DNA of 64,000 bases from NCBI GenBank assembly GCA_019637615.1, contig JAHBVJ010000005.1, forward strand, positions 186,001 to 250,000, in the 5' to 3' direction. Origin of the DNA: Anaerolineae bacterium. GTDB taxonomy: Bacteria; Chloroflexota; Anaerolineae; Aggregatilineales; UBA2796. Position numbers and translations under genes: made by a program. Shown piece after piece: positions 7,512 to 16,746 of the stretch; within the stretch, counting starts at the first letter, position 1, and each line of letters begins with the position of its first letter. The notes under the pieces were generated by a model, which was not told where the DNA came from, did no database searches, and saw only the letters and a list, made by a program, of their open reading frames with translations.

Positions 7512-8306
7512 CTAGACTTCCTCCGCGAAGCGAGGGCTGAAGGTGTGGTACACAGCGAGTCCGATGATGAACATGACCACGCTGATCGCCGCCGCAAGTC
7601 CGACGATGTCCCACGCGGGCCACTCGTGTGCGTAGAGCACCTGCCGGAAGCTGCTGATGATGCCCGCCATTGGGTTGACGATTTGCAACATTTGTTTGAC
7701 GGGCAGCCCGTTGAAGTCGGCCTTGATCTCATCGAGTGAATACACAATCGGCGTGATGAAGAACCAGCCGAAGATCAGCACGGACATGATCTCCTGCACA
7801 TCGCGGAACCACACGTTGACGGTTGCCAGCAGCATCCCCAAGCCAGCCGTGAACAACACTAAGATCAGCATCAGCAGCGGCAGCGCCAACAACACGATGC
7901 CTGCGCCTTGCCCGACCACGATCAGGATCAGGGTGATGGCGATGATCGCGACACCGAAGTTGATGAAGTCCGACAGTACGGAGGCAAATGGCAAGATTTC
8001 GCGCGGGAACGAGAGTTTGGTTAGCAGATCGCGGTCTTGGGGCACGCTCGCGATGATGTTGAGCAGTGCGCCGCTGAAGAAATTCCACGGCATGATCGCG
8101 GAAAGCGCGAAGATCGGATAATTGGGGATGGCGTTATCCAGCAGCACGGTGAAAACGAACGTGAACACCACCATGAAGAAGAGCGGGTTGCCCAAGCTCC
8201 ACAGGAAGCCCAGCGCAGAATTGTTGTAGCGCACCCGCAGACGCAGTACCGCCAGATTCAGGATGGCAGCGCGATAGTGCCACACAGTTTGATTGAGTAG
8301 TGTCAT
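7512..8306 (-). CDS. polysaccharide ABC-2 permease (Wzm/TagG type)
   Basis: 264 residues with six predicted membrane helices and an amphipathic N-terminus (R-Y-N-N-S-A-L-G-F-L-W), the hallmark of ABC-2 polyol/O-antigen exporters. The segment N-V-W-F-R-D-V-Q-E between helices 4 and 5 is also conserved in the family. It is paired with the ATPase directly downstream and with a glycosyltransferase upstream. Together they form an export unit for an undecaprenyl-linked or similar glycan. Confidence 0.92.
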   Translation of the reverse strand: MTLLNQTVWHYRAAILNLAVLRLRVRYNNSALGFLWSLGNPLFFMVVFTFVFTVLLDNAIPNYPIFALSAIMPWNFFSGALLNIIASVPQDRDLLTKLSFPREILPFASVLSDFINFGVAIIAITLILIVVGQGAGIVLLALPLLMLILVLFTAGLGMLLATVNVWFRDVQEIMSVLIFGWFFITPIVYSLDEIKADFNGLPVKQMLQIVNPMAGIISSFRQVLYAHEWPAWDIVGLAAAISVVMFIIGLAVYHTFSPRFAEEV

Positions 8307-8334
8307 AGTTTGGCAGAGAATCGACCCACATCGA

Positions 8335-9285
8335 TTAGTAGTACAGTGATTCTCTCGCCCAGTACGCCCGATTCAAGCTGAAGGAAGGCAGCCAACTACG
8401 TGATAGCCAATGAGCATGACTGCCACACAGCCGCCCCAATACACGCGCCGCCTCATAAAACGGCACATAGCCCAACCACTGCCATTCGCGTTCGCGCAGT
8501 AAATACCCGATTTCGTGGATGATGTAGCGCACGCCCCGCCAAGCGAGATCGCGTCCGCTGTCATCGGTGACGCCATGCAGCGAATAGGCACTATCAAAAT
8601 TGCGACAAAACAGCTTGGGCAGACTGTACTGATGCGAATGAATCACACACACGTCCGCATTATAGTAGGTAGTATACCCCGCCAGCAGCAATTCTTTAGC
8701 AAATGCCTGATCTTCGCTCATGATCAGTGTTTGGTTGAAGGGGAAGGCCAGCGCAATATCGCGGCGCGTCACGCTGCACACATTGGAGAAGAAGATGCGC
8801 TCCAAGGTAACTGGCTCATCGTCGTAGAGGGCGTAATATTTGCTTTGCGGCGGATACATGTATATCTGCGCGAAGGCTTCCAGCGGCGTCGCGTCAGGGC
8901 GTGGCATCTGGCGTGCGTAAGCCGCCGCGATCTGCGGATCGTCCAGCGAGACGACCATACCACGTAGCCAATCGGTGCCGACGGGCACGGCATCCTGACT
9001 CATGAAGACGAGGATCGGCTGGTTTGCCCAGCGCGCGCCGAGATTGCGCGCGTAACCATGACTGAAATTCTGTGGCGGAATCTCAACGACGGTGGCGTTG
9101 TACTGCTTCAAAATGTCGAGCGTGCCATCGGTTGAGCCGGAGTCAACGGCGATGATCTCAATCGGGGCTGGATAGTCTTGTGTGCGGATAGCTGCTAATG
9201 TGTCGCCTAGGTAGGCACTCCCCTGAAAAGTCGGGATAATAATCGAAACACCGGGTACGGTGCGTTCACCGTGAATGCTAGTCAT
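8335..9285 (-). CDS. family 2 glycosyltransferase (rhamnosyltransferase-like)
   Basis: 316 residues from ATG 9285 (a TTG lies directly before it). The GT-A fold begins S-I-I-I-P-T-F-Q-G with A-V-D-S-G-S-T-D-G, and the metal site appears as S-Q-D-A-V. It probably transfers a sugar from a nucleotide donor onto the glycan exported by the Wzm/Wzt pair, 28 bases downstream. The start has a weak ribosome site. It is divergent from the small gene at 9412. Confidence 0.9.
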   Translation of the reverse strand: MTSIHGERTVPGVSIIIPTFQGSAYLGDTLAAIRTQDYPAPIEIIAVDSGSTDGTLDILKQYNATVVEIPPQNFSHGYARNLGARWANQPILVFMSQDAVPVGTDWLRGMVVSLDDPQIAAAYARQMPRPDATPLEAFAQIYMYPPQSKYYALYDDEPVTLERIFFSNVCSVTRRDIALAFPFNQTLIMSEDQAFAKELLLAGYTTYYNADVCVIHSHQYSLPKLFCRNFDSAYSLHGVTDDSGRDLAWRGVRYIIHEIGYLLREREWQWLGYVPFYEAARVLGRLCGSHAHWLSRSWLPSFSLNRAYWARESLYY

Positions 9286-9376
9286 CAAGCGAATAGCGAC
9301 CCCTCTTGGACATCATTTTGTGACAAATTGAACAAGTAGGATTATAGCGAATTTTTACATTTTTGATATTGGTAAA

Positions 9377-9394
9377 CCCCCACAAATTAGGGGG
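9377..9394 (+). promoter_or_regulatory. G/C hairpin in the leader of the 9412 gene
   Basis: CCCCC (9377-9381) and GGGGG (9390-9394) can pair across an 8-base A/T loop, just before the AGGAGG ribosome site. A candidate promoter lies upstream (TTGTGA near 9328, TTATAG about 17 bases on). The hairpin could tune translation. Confidence 0.35.
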
Positions 9395-9411
9395 TGACAG
9401 GAGGCAACACC

Positions 9412-9717
9412 ATGCAATCCGCTGTGGTCAAACTGATGCAGCTTGGGCAGTTCCCAAGCGCTGATCATACAACGGTAGCGCAGGTCGCCGCCATTGATAC
9501 GCTGTTGCGGGCGATCCAGAAGCCGATTACCGATGAGGAAGCCGCCGCGTTGTGCAGCCTGTTCGGGCCGGACGACCTATATGAGCTGGCATGGTATCTG
9601 CTGCACCTGATCGAAACCGCACCCGGTTGGCCTATCAACGCTTGTCTGGAGAACGGTGACGGCGAATGGATCGAACTGCTGCGGACGCGCGCCCGCAACG
9701 GCGGCTTCGACGTGTAA
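9412..9717 (+). CDS. small conserved-looking protein of unknown function
   Basis: 101 residues from ATG 9412, with AGGAGG seven bases upstream, which decides the start over 9394. It is acidic and helical, with no signal peptide or membrane segment, and has a Trp/Leu-rich centre (E-L-A-W-Y-L-L-H-L-I-E-T). The content resembles a small helical adaptor. I do not recognise a family. It stands alone between divergent and convergent neighbours. Confidence 0.7.
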   Translation: MQSAVVKLMQLGQFPSADHTTVAQVAAIDTLLRAIQKPITDEEAAALCSLFGPDDLYELAWYLLHLIETAPGWPINACLENGDGEWIELLRTRARNGGFDV

Positions 9718-9729
9718 CGCGCAGGCTGA

Positions 9730-10530
9730 TCACGGCGACGGCGTACTGGTCGGGAAGATGCTCAACGGCGGGCGCACATAGCCGCCCGTGCCGCGCGCCA
9801 AGCCTGCTATCTGCGCCATCTGATCGAGCAAGCCTTTGAGATGGCTGCCCGGACACTGGGTTTTGTCGTTGAACTCGCTGTGCGCCGCCAAATGGGTGAC
9901 GTTCAGGGTTAGCTTCAGCCACGTAATCAGCAAATTCAGCGAGGCGATCTGCGCATCGGTCGGCGCTTCGATCTCGAAGTTGCCCATCAGCACGATGCCC
10001 ACTGTACCCCAATTGTAATTCTCGACATTCGCGCCGCGTGCGTGAATATCGCGCCCCTCGTAGATGGTGCCATCCGCGCCGATCCCGTAGTGATAGCCGA
10101 TGTCCGCCCAATGCCGTCGATCCTGATGCAGCGTTTGCAGCCCGATCATGGTGTCGTAATGTAGGGCGGTGGTGGTGGCTTCCTCACTGGAAAACGCGCT
10201 GTGATGGATCGCCACGGTGCGGTATATAGTCGCCAGATCGACGGTGTATTCGTACCAGCCATTGAGATTTTCCTGCGTGGCAAAGCCCTTTTCGTCCTCG
10301 GCTTCGTGGTTAACGGGACGCGCGCCCCATGCTGCCCGCGATACGATGGTGATCGGGAACGGCGTCGGCGTCGGTGTGGGTAGAGGTGTACTGGTTGGCA
10401 TGAGCGCTAGTCGTCGCCTCCGAAGCAACAGAATGCCCGCGATCCCGCCGATGCCGCACAAGCCCGCGCCCGCGGCGGCGGCTAACGCGGTCAGCCCGAT
10501 AAAATCGCGTCGGGAGAGTTTTCTACGCAT
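9730..10530 (-). CDS. N-acetylmuramoyl-L-alanine amidase, PGRP type, Tat-exported
   Basis: 266 residues. The N-terminus has S-R-R-D-F-I-G, a twin-arginine motif, then a hydrophobic run ending in R-R-R-R. A Pro/Thr linker (about 44-58) leads to the amidase_2 fold. Zinc ligands are visible as the first His of A-I-H-H-S, the His of A-A-H-S-E, and the Cys of T-Q-C-P-G. G-Y-H-Y and I-Y-E-G-R-D are also family hallmarks. It cleaves the lactyl-peptide bond of peptidoglycan outside the cell. Its start codon directly follows the stop of the DUF1963 gene. Confidence 0.93.
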   Translation of the reverse strand: MRRKLSRRDFIGLTALAAAAGAGLCGIGGIAGILLLRRRRLALMPTSTPLPTPTPTPFPITIVSRAAWGARPVNHEAEDEKGFATQENLNGWYEYTVDLATIYRTVAIHHSAFSSEEATTTALHYDTMIGLQTLHQDRRHWADIGYHYGIGADGTIYEGRDIHARGANVENYNWGTVGIVLMGNFEIEAPTDAQIASLNLLITWLKLTLNVTHLAAHSEFNDKTQCPGSHLKGLLDQMAQIAGLARGTGGYVRPPLSIFPTSTPSP

Positions 10531-11418
10531 TTAGCTGCACTGCATCGTGACGATAACACGATCAAACCGACGATGGCGCAGATCTTCGCGCCGGATGCAC
10601 CAGTACAGCACGCCAGCATCACCCCACAGCATGTTGGCTTTGTCGTCGCTATCGATCTGCAACAGCAATTGCCACTCATCGATTTGCGTACCATAGGTTT
10701 GGTAAACATCGTTTATGGGTTGACTCATCGGAATTCCCAAACCGGCACGTACCGCTTCGATGAAAACATCACCCTGAATCGGGTAAGGCCAGCCTAACAC
10801 TTGATGCTGTGGACTGGATCGCGAAGTCATTTTCAGCAAGTTCAAATAAGCATCGATTTCCGCTTCACGCTCAGGCGTGTCTGACTGGTAATCGTACAAT
10901 TCCATATCTGCCATCAGTGGCTTAGATTCAAGCGGCGGGAGCGTCAAGACACTAGAAAAAGTCAGCGCACACGGACGAAATTCGGCTTCAGCGGTTTCAG
11001 GATAATCGATGCGCTGTACATCAGCGGTATCGCTGGCATCGTAGTAAACGCGGAAACGCCCCTCATCAAATGGCTTACCCTCGATCCACTGCTGCACATC
11101 ATAGAAGCACAGCAAACGTCCGGCTTTGGGCAGCAGTCCGTTCTCATCATACGGCGCGGTTTCCGTGAGGTCGATCTGCGCGATGAATTCAAGCGGACGA
11201 TCCTGATAGCTAGGCCACTCCAGTTCAGGCGGCATATCAGGACGACCCCCAAGTTTGGACGCGCCCAATGGAATCTCGCGCTCAAACTCGACTTGCTGCG
11301 TGGTCGCGGCGATGGTCGGATGAAATAAGGGGATCAACTGATCGGCGCGGTGGATCAAGCCCGCTTGCCGGATCAGATCGAGAGGATTGCCTGATTGTGC
11401 CTGTTTCGTCACGGTCAC
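10531..11418 (-). CDS. DUF1963 (YwqG-like) protein
   Basis: 295 residues from GTG 11418. Family hallmarks are G-A-S-K-L-G-G-R-P-D-M-P, the F-I-A-Q-I-D-L strand, and the C-terminal stretch M-L-W-G-D-A-G-V-L-Y-W. The P-x-x-W pattern (L-E-W-P) after the first motif is as in YwqG. The biochemical role of this family is not known. It is placed between the CadD-like gene (4 bases upstream) and the amidase (0 bases), so it belongs to that operon. Confidence 0.85.
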   Translation of the reverse strand: MTVTKQAQSGNPLDLIRQAGLIHRADQLIPLFHPTIAATTQQVEFEREIPLGASKLGGRPDMPPELEWPSYQDRPLEFIAQIDLTETAPYDENGLLPKAGRLLCFYDVQQWIEGKPFDEGRFRVYYDASDTADVQRIDYPETAEAEFRPCALTFSSVLTLPPLESKPLMADMELYDYQSDTPEREAEIDAYLNLLKMTSRSSPQHQVLGWPYPIQGDVFIEAVRAGLGIPMSQPINDVYQTYGTQIDEWQLLLQIDSDDKANMLWGDAGVLYWCIRREDLRHRRFDRVIVTMQCS

Positions 11419-11422
11419 ACCT

Positions 11423-12055
11423 CTAGCCTAACTGCTCGAACAGCCCTAGCAGCACCAACATCCCGACGATGATCACCACCACAGCCGCTATTATCTCCAA
11501 AAGACGCCGAGTCTGCATCCGTTCAGCCAACCAGTGTGACGCCAAGATCGAGGTCAATTCCCCGATCAGCACGCCACCCCAATAGGCCATGATGGCAAGC
11601 GGCGCGCTGGCGACCGTCGCCAATATGCCGAGATGCACGACCAGATCGTCAGTGCTGTTTAACACGTAAATTTGGAAGCCGAGCGCACCCGCCCATGCCA
11701 CACGCCGCGCAGAAATCGGTGGGATGTCGTCGTCATCGTTGTCTTCGCCACGCACGATCATGTACAGCGCCCGCGCCCCGATCAGGATGGGCAGCAGTCC
11801 CGCCAAGCGCTGCAACGGGATGCCCAAGATCGGCGTGTCCAGTACGCTCGGCGCGAAGGTCAGGACGCCCGCCACGATCAGCGACGCCAGCAGCAGAATC
11901 ACGATCACGCCGAGCACATTGCCAACGATCACCGCGCGGCGCAGTGGGGCAGGCTGTCCTTTGAGGACAAGCCCCAACGCCAGCACGTCATCGATGCCCG
12001 TCGCCCACCAACTGACGAAGCCCGCCACCAGCAGCGGGAGCGCTGTGGCAAGCAT
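11423..12055 (-). CDS. CadD-like cadmium/small-solute membrane transporter
   Basis: 210 residues with five to six membrane helices. The opening T-G-I-D-D-V-L-A-L (acidic pair in helix 1) and the later S-T-D-D-L-V-V mirror the D-D motifs of the CadD/LysE superfamily. A cytosolic acidic loop (E-D-N-D-D-D-D) lies in the middle. The metal specificity cannot be read from sequence. Its ATG overlaps the stop of the preceding adaptor gene by one base, so it is co-translated with that adaptor, an unusual pairing. Confidence 0.65.
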   Translation of the reverse strand: MLATALPLLVAGFVSWWATGIDDVLALGLVLKGQPAPLRRAVIVGNVLGVIVILLLASLIVAGVLTFAPSVLDTPILGIPLQRLAGLLPILIGARALYMIVRGEDNDDDDIPPISARRVAWAGALGFQIYVLNSTDDLVVHLGILATVASAPLAIMAYWGGVLIGELTSILASHWLAERMQTRRLLEIIAAVVVIIVGMLVLLGLFEQLG

Positions 12056-13548
12056 CAGAATAGCCCGTTGGTGCGCGGCAGCACGACGACGACATCCCCT
12101 TCGCTCAGGCCGCTGATGACCTCGCTGTAGGTTTCGTTGCGCAGCCCCAGCTTGACTTCGACATCCGCGAATTTGCCATCCTGCCGCTGGATCGTGACTG
12201 TCGCTTTGCCAGTGCGCCGATCCAAACGGATGAAGCGGTTGCGCACGCGGATCACACTCCGCAGTTCGTTGGTGGTGACTGTAGCGGTGGTGGTCATGCC
12301 CGACCGCAGCGGCACCGTCGCGCTTTCGATCTGCACGCGCACGATGTATGTCACCACGCCGCCCAGATCGACGGCGGACGTGGCGATGCTGCTCACGCGT
12401 CCTGTCACGGCGGCGTCAGGCAGCGCGTCGAAGGCCAGCGTCACGGCTTGGCCTTCCGTCACCGTGGCGATGTCCGTCTCATCGACGGGCAGATCGACGT
12501 AGTAACTGCTGTCATCCACCAGCACTATCGCGGGCTGCTGTGTCGGGCTTGGTTCGTTCTCGGTCAGGTTGATCTGCGCCACGATGCCGCTGAACGGCGC
12601 GGTCAGCGTCCCGCGCGAAATATTGTAGCTGGCGAGATCGATGGCGGTCTGGGCAGCGTCGAGCTGTGCCTTGACCACCGCCAATTGTTCCGGCGTCGCG
12701 CCACCGACCAGTTTGTCGAGCGCGGCTTGCGCGGTAGCCACGCTCAAGGCAGCCGAGGCGACGCTGGCTTGGTTGGGGCCTTGACTGCGCGTAGCATCGG
12801 CCTGTGCTTCGGCGGCACTGATGCCCGCTTCCGCCACCTTGACCGAGCCTTGCGCGTCATTCACCGATCCGCCAAACGACGCTGCCGACGCGCCGAAATT
12901 GAGCGAGGCGAGGATGCTCAGAATCTGGTCGCGTGCGTCCGGCGGGAGCTGCCAGATGGCGTTGTATAGCCGCGTCAGGAATTCGGGCGGTGGTTGGTTG
13001 GCGGCGGTGACGGCAGAATCACGGCTCAACTGGCGCTGCCACAGCGCGTTTTTGGCGATCTCGACCTGCAAATTGGCGATCTGCACTTGCAGCGGATTGA
13101 CGCCCACCGAGGCGGCGGCGAGCTGGGCTTGCGCGGCGGCAACGGCAGCTTCGGCGGCTTTGACATCGAGTTCCCGCGCGCCACTCAACAGCGAGTTGTA
13201 GGCGGCCTTTTGCAGATCAAGCGCGAACTGCGCGTTTTTCAGCGCATCGCGGGAGGCTTGCATATCCAGCGTCGCTAAAGTTTGCCCCGCCAGCACACGG
13301 TCGCCTTCCTTCACGCTGATACTGTTGACTTTGCCCGTCGCGAGGAAGGTGAGCGGCGTTTCCTGCTGCGCGTGAATGGCTCCCGTCGCGTTCACCGTCA
13401 GGATGATGTCGCCGCGATCCACCGCCGCGATCTCTTGAATCTGCGGCGCATTTTTGACGGCCTGATTCGCCATATACACCCGTGCCGCCGCCGCGATCAG
13501 GATGCTGATGCAGCCAAGATAGACCAGATTTCGCAGTCGTTTATACAT
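12055..13548 (-). CDS. HlyD/MacA-type periplasmic adaptor (membrane fusion protein), longer copy
   Basis: 497 residues. An N-terminal anchor (about 8-27) is followed by the lipoyl half-motif with G-D-R-V-L-A-G-Q-T-L-A. A long Ala/Gln-rich coiled-coil hairpin follows (about 95-300), then the second lipoyl half (T-A-P-F-S-G-I-V-A-Q-I) and a beta-barrel domain ending in the G-L-R-N-E-T-Y-S-E-V-I-S-G-L motif. The helical hairpin carries an unusual insert near 200-230. It normally links an inner-membrane transporter to an exit path. None is encoded beside it. It lies 18 bases after a second adaptor gene. Confidence 0.9.
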   Translation of the reverse strand: MYKRLRNLVYLGCISILIAAAARVYMANQAVKNAPQIQEIAAVDRGDIILTVNATGAIHAQQETPLTFLATGKVNSISVKEGDRVLAGQTLATLDMQASRDALKNAQFALDLQKAAYNSLLSGARELDVKAAEAAVAAAQAQLAAASVGVNPLQVQIANLQVEIAKNALWQRQLSRDSAVTAANQPPPEFLTRLYNAIWQLPPDARDQILSILASLNFGASAASFGGSVNDAQGSVKVAEAGISAAEAQADATRSQGPNQASVASAALSVATAQAALDKLVGGATPEQLAVVKAQLDAAQTAIDLASYNISRGTLTAPFSGIVAQINLTENEPSPTQQPAIVLVDDSSYYVDLPVDETDIATVTEGQAVTLAFDALPDAAVTGRVSSIATSAVDLGGVVTYIVRVQIESATVPLRSGMTTTATVTTNELRSVIRVRNRFIRLDRRTGKATVTIQRQDGKFADVEVKLGLRNETYSEVISGLSEGDVVVVLPRTNGLF

Positions 13549-13566
13549 AACAGCTACCAGTACACC

Positions 13567-14943
13567 CTAATTGAACAGCGAGAAGCCGCCAGCGTCGAGG
13601 TTGATCCCCACTGTATCGCCTTCACGTAGCCCGACCACCACTTCGCTGTATTCTTCCGTCCGCAGCCCAAGCTGGATCGGGATTTCGGTCAGCGTGCCCG
13701 TGCTATTGACCAGATTGACGTAGGCTTGATTAGTGCGCTTATCCAGCCGCACGAATTGATTCGGCACGCGCACCACATCGATGACCTCTTGCACCGTGAT
13801 CGCCGCGCTGACGGTCATGCCCGCCTTGATCTTGGCCTCGGTGGGATCAAGCGCCATCCGCACCTGATAGGTCGTTACCGTGCCAGATTGATCCGCCACC
13901 AGCGCGATCCGATCAACGCGCCCGCTGAGTGCCGCACCGCCGAGCGCATCCACCGTCAGCGCGACGGGTTGGCCTTCGCGCAGCAAACCGATGTCGATCT
14001 CGTCTACCCGTACATCGACATGAAAGCGCGAGACATCGACCAGCACGATGGCGGGCACACCTGTGACGCTCAACGCACCCTGCCGGATCGCGATGGTGCT
14101 CACGACGCCGCTGAACGGCGCGGTCAGCACGACCTTCTCAAGCTGCCGTTCGGCCTGTTCAAGCGCGAATTTGGCTTGATCGATGCTGATGGTGGCCTGA
14201 TCGATCTGCACCTGCGGCACGGGCGCTTTCAACTGATCCAGACGCGCCTTGGACGCCTCGATCTGCGCTTTGGCGGCGGCGACGGTGCGCCCATCGGGGC
14301 CGCGCCTCAACAACTGGACTTGCAAACGGGCGATCTCCGCGTTGAACGAGGCTTGGCCTTCCTGTGCCAGCGCCAGTTGGAACGGCACCGAGTCGGTGGG
14401 GTACTGCCCGCCCGTGTCTTTCCGACGCTGCGTAGCCGTTTCATACGCGGCGACGGCTTGGTTATACTGCGCTTCGGCGGCGCGGATTTGCGCGGGCGTA
14501 ATGGTGCTGAACAGTGCGTTATATGAGGCTTCGGCGGTCTTCACCTGTGCTTCGGCTACGGCTAGATCGCGCGGATCGGGCGGCGCTTGGAGGCGTCGCA
14601 GCGAAAGTTCAGCCACGTTGAGATTTGCTTTGGCTTGCTCGACGGCTAACCGCTGCGCCGTGTCGTCTTGCCGCGCGAGGATTTGCCCCGCGCTGACCAT
14701 CTGGCCTTCTTTCGCATCGATCTCCGCCACGATGCCGGGGGCGTCAAAACTGAGGCGGACGCTACGTTCCGGCGCGATATTACCGTTGGCGTTGACGAGC
14801 AGCGTCAGCGATCCACGATCAATCGTCGCCGTGCGGATGTTCGGTTTTTGCTCGGCGGCGGTGGCTTGCTGCTGCTGCCAAACCCAATATCCACCAGCCA
14901 CGATCACGGCTGCGACTACCAGTACAAGAAGAATGCGACGCAC
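13567..14943 (-). CDS. HlyD/MacA-type periplasmic adaptor, second copy
   Basis: 458 residues from GTG 14943. The N-terminal anchor is L-L-V-L-V-V-A-A-V-I-V. A lipoyl domain is split around a coiled-coil hairpin (about 95-270), followed by T-A-P-F-S-G-V-V-S-T-I and the barrel domain with R-L-D-K-R-T. The C-terminus ends with G-L-R-E-G-D-T-V-G-I. The family resemblance to the 12055 protein is clear along the whole length, so the two are tandem paralogues. No MacB-like ABC transporter or RND pump is encoded in the flanks. The cysteine synthase gene upstream ends 48 bases away and is unrelated in function. Confidence 0.9.
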   Translation of the reverse strand: MRRILLVLVVAAVIVAGGYWVWQQQQATAAEQKPNIRTATIDRGSLTLLVNANGNIAPERSVRLSFDAPGIVAEIDAKEGQMVSAGQILARQDDTAQRLAVEQAKANLNVAELSLRRLQAPPDPRDLAVAEAQVKTAEASYNALFSTITPAQIRAAEAQYNQAVAAYETATQRRKDTGGQYPTDSVPFQLALAQEGQASFNAEIARLQVQLLRRGPDGRTVAAAKAQIEASKARLDQLKAPVPQVQIDQATISIDQAKFALEQAERQLEKVVLTAPFSGVVSTIAIRQGALSVTGVPAIVLVDVSRFHVDVRVDEIDIGLLREGQPVALTVDALGGAALSGRVDRIALVADQSGTVTTYQVRMALDPTEAKIKAGMTVSAAITVQEVIDVVRVPNQFVRLDKRTNQAYVNLVNSTGTLTEIPIQLGLRTEEYSEVVVGLREGDTVGINLDAGGFSLFN

Positions 14944-14990
14944 ACGTTGCTCTCATCACAATGAACGAAGGTACACGCGAAGGTGTACGG

Positions 14991-15926
14991 TTAAACCGAC
15001 TTAAAAACGTCCGTGCTCAGGTACTTCAGACCCGTATCGACTTGCAGACACACGACCGTCGCGCCCGCCCCGAGTCGTTCCGCGACACGCAGCGCACCAA
15101 CGACATTCGCGCCCGACGAAGTCCCTACGAACAGTCCTTCTTCCCGCGCCAGCCGCCGCGCCATCTGCTTGGCCTCGTCGGTGGAGACGGGCAAAATGGC
15201 GTTGACCAGTTTGGCATCCCACAGCGCCGGAATGAAGCCCGTCCCGATGCCCTCGATTTTGTGCGCGCCGGACGCCCCGCCCGAAAGTACCGCCGACTCC
15301 GCCGGTTCAACGGCGACTAACTCTACAGCTGGCTTGTGACGCCGTAGGACTGTGCCCACGCCTTGCAGCGAGGCAGATGTACCGACCGACTGCACAAATG
15401 CATCTACCTGACCATCGGTTTGCGTCCAGATTTCCTCACCGAGCGGATAGTAGCCGGTGATGTGATCATGATTATTCAGTTGGTCAGTCCAGTACGCGCC
15501 CGGTTCCTGACTGAGTTGACGCGCTGTTTCGATCATATCCTCAAACAGCTTTTTCGTCATGCGTCCGCCGTCGCTTGGCACCATCACGATCTCAGCCCCA
15601 AGCGCCCGCATATGGTCAGCTTTTTCTTGGCTGAACGCATCCGAGTACACGATGCGCACACGGTAGCCCTTCACGGCACCGATAAAGGCCAGCGACGTGC
15701 CAGTGCTGCCGCCCGTGTACTCAACGACCGTTCCGCCGGGTTTCAAGCGTCCATCGGCTTCGGCTTCCGCGATCATTGCCTGTGCCATGCGGTCTTTCAT
15801 ACTGCCTGTCGGGTTCGCGCCTTCGAGCTTGATCAGCACACGGGCGCCGCCGGACGGGACGACTTTACGCAGTTCCACAAGAGGGGTGTTGCCAATGGCT
15901 TCAAGGACATCGCGAGCGATTTGCAT
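14991..15926 (-). CDS. cysteine synthase family PLP enzyme (OASS/CBS-like)
   Basis: 311 residues of the fold-II PLP family. G-N-T-P-L opens it, the PLP-binding Lys44 sits in N-P-T-G-S-M-K-D-R, and the cofactor phosphate loop is near the C-terminal third (G-I-G-T-G-F-I). The substrate loop reads T-G-G-S-T-G-T-S-L, not the usual S-G-N-T-G, as seen in a divergent cysteine synthase subgroup. It likely makes cysteine from O-acetylserine and sulfide, but cystathionine synthesis cannot be excluded. No sulfur gene adjoins it. A poor ribosome site precedes the ATG. Confidence 0.88.
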   Translation of the reverse strand: MQIARDVLEAIGNTPLVELRKVVPSGGARVLIKLEGANPTGSMKDRMAQAMIAEAEADGRLKPGGTVVEYTGGSTGTSLAFIGAVKGYRVRIVYSDAFSQEKADHMRALGAEIVMVPSDGGRMTKKLFEDMIETARQLSQEPGAYWTDQLNNHDHITGYYPLGEEIWTQTDGQVDAFVQSVGTSASLQGVGTVLRRHKPAVELVAVEPAESAVLSGGASGAHKIEGIGTGFIPALWDAKLVNAILPVSTDEAKQMARRLAREEGLFVGTSSGANVVGALRVAERLGAGATVVCLQVDTGLKYLSTDVFKSV

Positions 15927-16086
15927 TGTTACTTATTCCTAGGGCGCATTCCAAGGCGAATCAAGTTGATGAAAAGACCGATCATCGTGCGGCTTCCTTA
16001 CCTGAGACAGGTGGCGCGAAGATGATCCTGTTTTGCTTTCTATATCCTGAAAATTGAAGTAACTATTCTGTTTAGAAAATTTGTGT

Positions 16087-16092
16087 TACAAT
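16087..16092 (+). promoter_or_regulatory. extended -10 box of the AlkB-like gene
   Basis: TGTGTTACAAT (core TACAAT at 16087-16092) is an extended -10 element 27 bases before the ATG 16119. No good -35 box is seen at the right spacing. Confidence 0.4.
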
Positions 16093-16118
16093 GTGTAAGC
16101 ATAAATTGGAGGGTTGCT

Positions 16119-16685
16119 ATGTCCGCTATCGCTGGTCTTCGCTATCTCCCCGATTATATCACGCCGGATGAGGAAGCCGCGCTCCTCGCCATCATCGATC
16201 AGCAGCCGTGGCTCACCGATCTCAAGCGCCGCGTGCAGCATTATGGCTATCGTTACGACTACCTGAGCAAGCGTGTGGATGCCTCGCTACGACTGGGCGA
16301 TCTCCCCGCGTGGGCAGATGATCTCGCCGCGCGGATGTTCGCAGAGGGCATCACGCCGGAACGTCCCGATCAGGCCATCATCAACGAATATCTGCCCGGA
16401 CAGGGCATCGCCAGCCACATCGACTGTGAGCCGTGCTTTGGCGACACCATCCTCTCACTGACGCTCGGCTCGACCTGTGTGATCGACTTTACGCATCCCA
16501 AGACGCTTCAACAGGTGCCCGTCCTCCTCGAACGCGGCAGTCTGGTCGTGATGCAGGGTGAGGCACGGCATGACTGGAAACACGGCATCGTGGGGCGAAA
16601 GTCGGATGTCTTCAACGGACGCATCTATCAGCGCGGGCGGCGTGTGTCGATCACGCTGCGGACAGTGATGTTACAGGCAAGCTAG
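16119..16685 (+). CDS. AlkB-like Fe(II)/2-oxoglutarate dioxygenase
   Basis: 188 residues from ATG 16119, with GGAGG upstream. A 16083 start lacks this. The iron facial triad is visible as His100-x-Asp102 (A-S-H-I-D) and His155 (D-W-K-H-G-I), followed by the Arg-rich 2-oxoglutarate clasp (R-G-R-R-V-S-I-T-L-R). The N-terminal Y-D-Y-L-S and the N-E-Y-L-P-G-Q-G-I stretch match the ALKBH8/ALKBH4 side of the family more than E. coli AlkB. It may repair alkylated bases or hydroxylate RNA. It is monocistronic. Confidence 0.9.
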   Translation: MSAIAGLRYLPDYITPDEEAALLAIIDQQPWLTDLKRRVQHYGYRYDYLSKRVDASLRLGDLPAWADDLAARMFAEGITPERPDQAIINEYLPGQGIASHIDCEPCFGDTILSLTLGSTCVIDFTHPKTLQQVPVLLERGSLVVMQGEARHDWKHGIVGRKSDVFNGRIYQRGRRVSITLRTVMLQAS

Positions 16686-16746
16686 GCCGAGGGATTGGCG
16701 AATCCATCATCGGGGCACGCTTAGGACGTACCCCGATCAACTGAGC

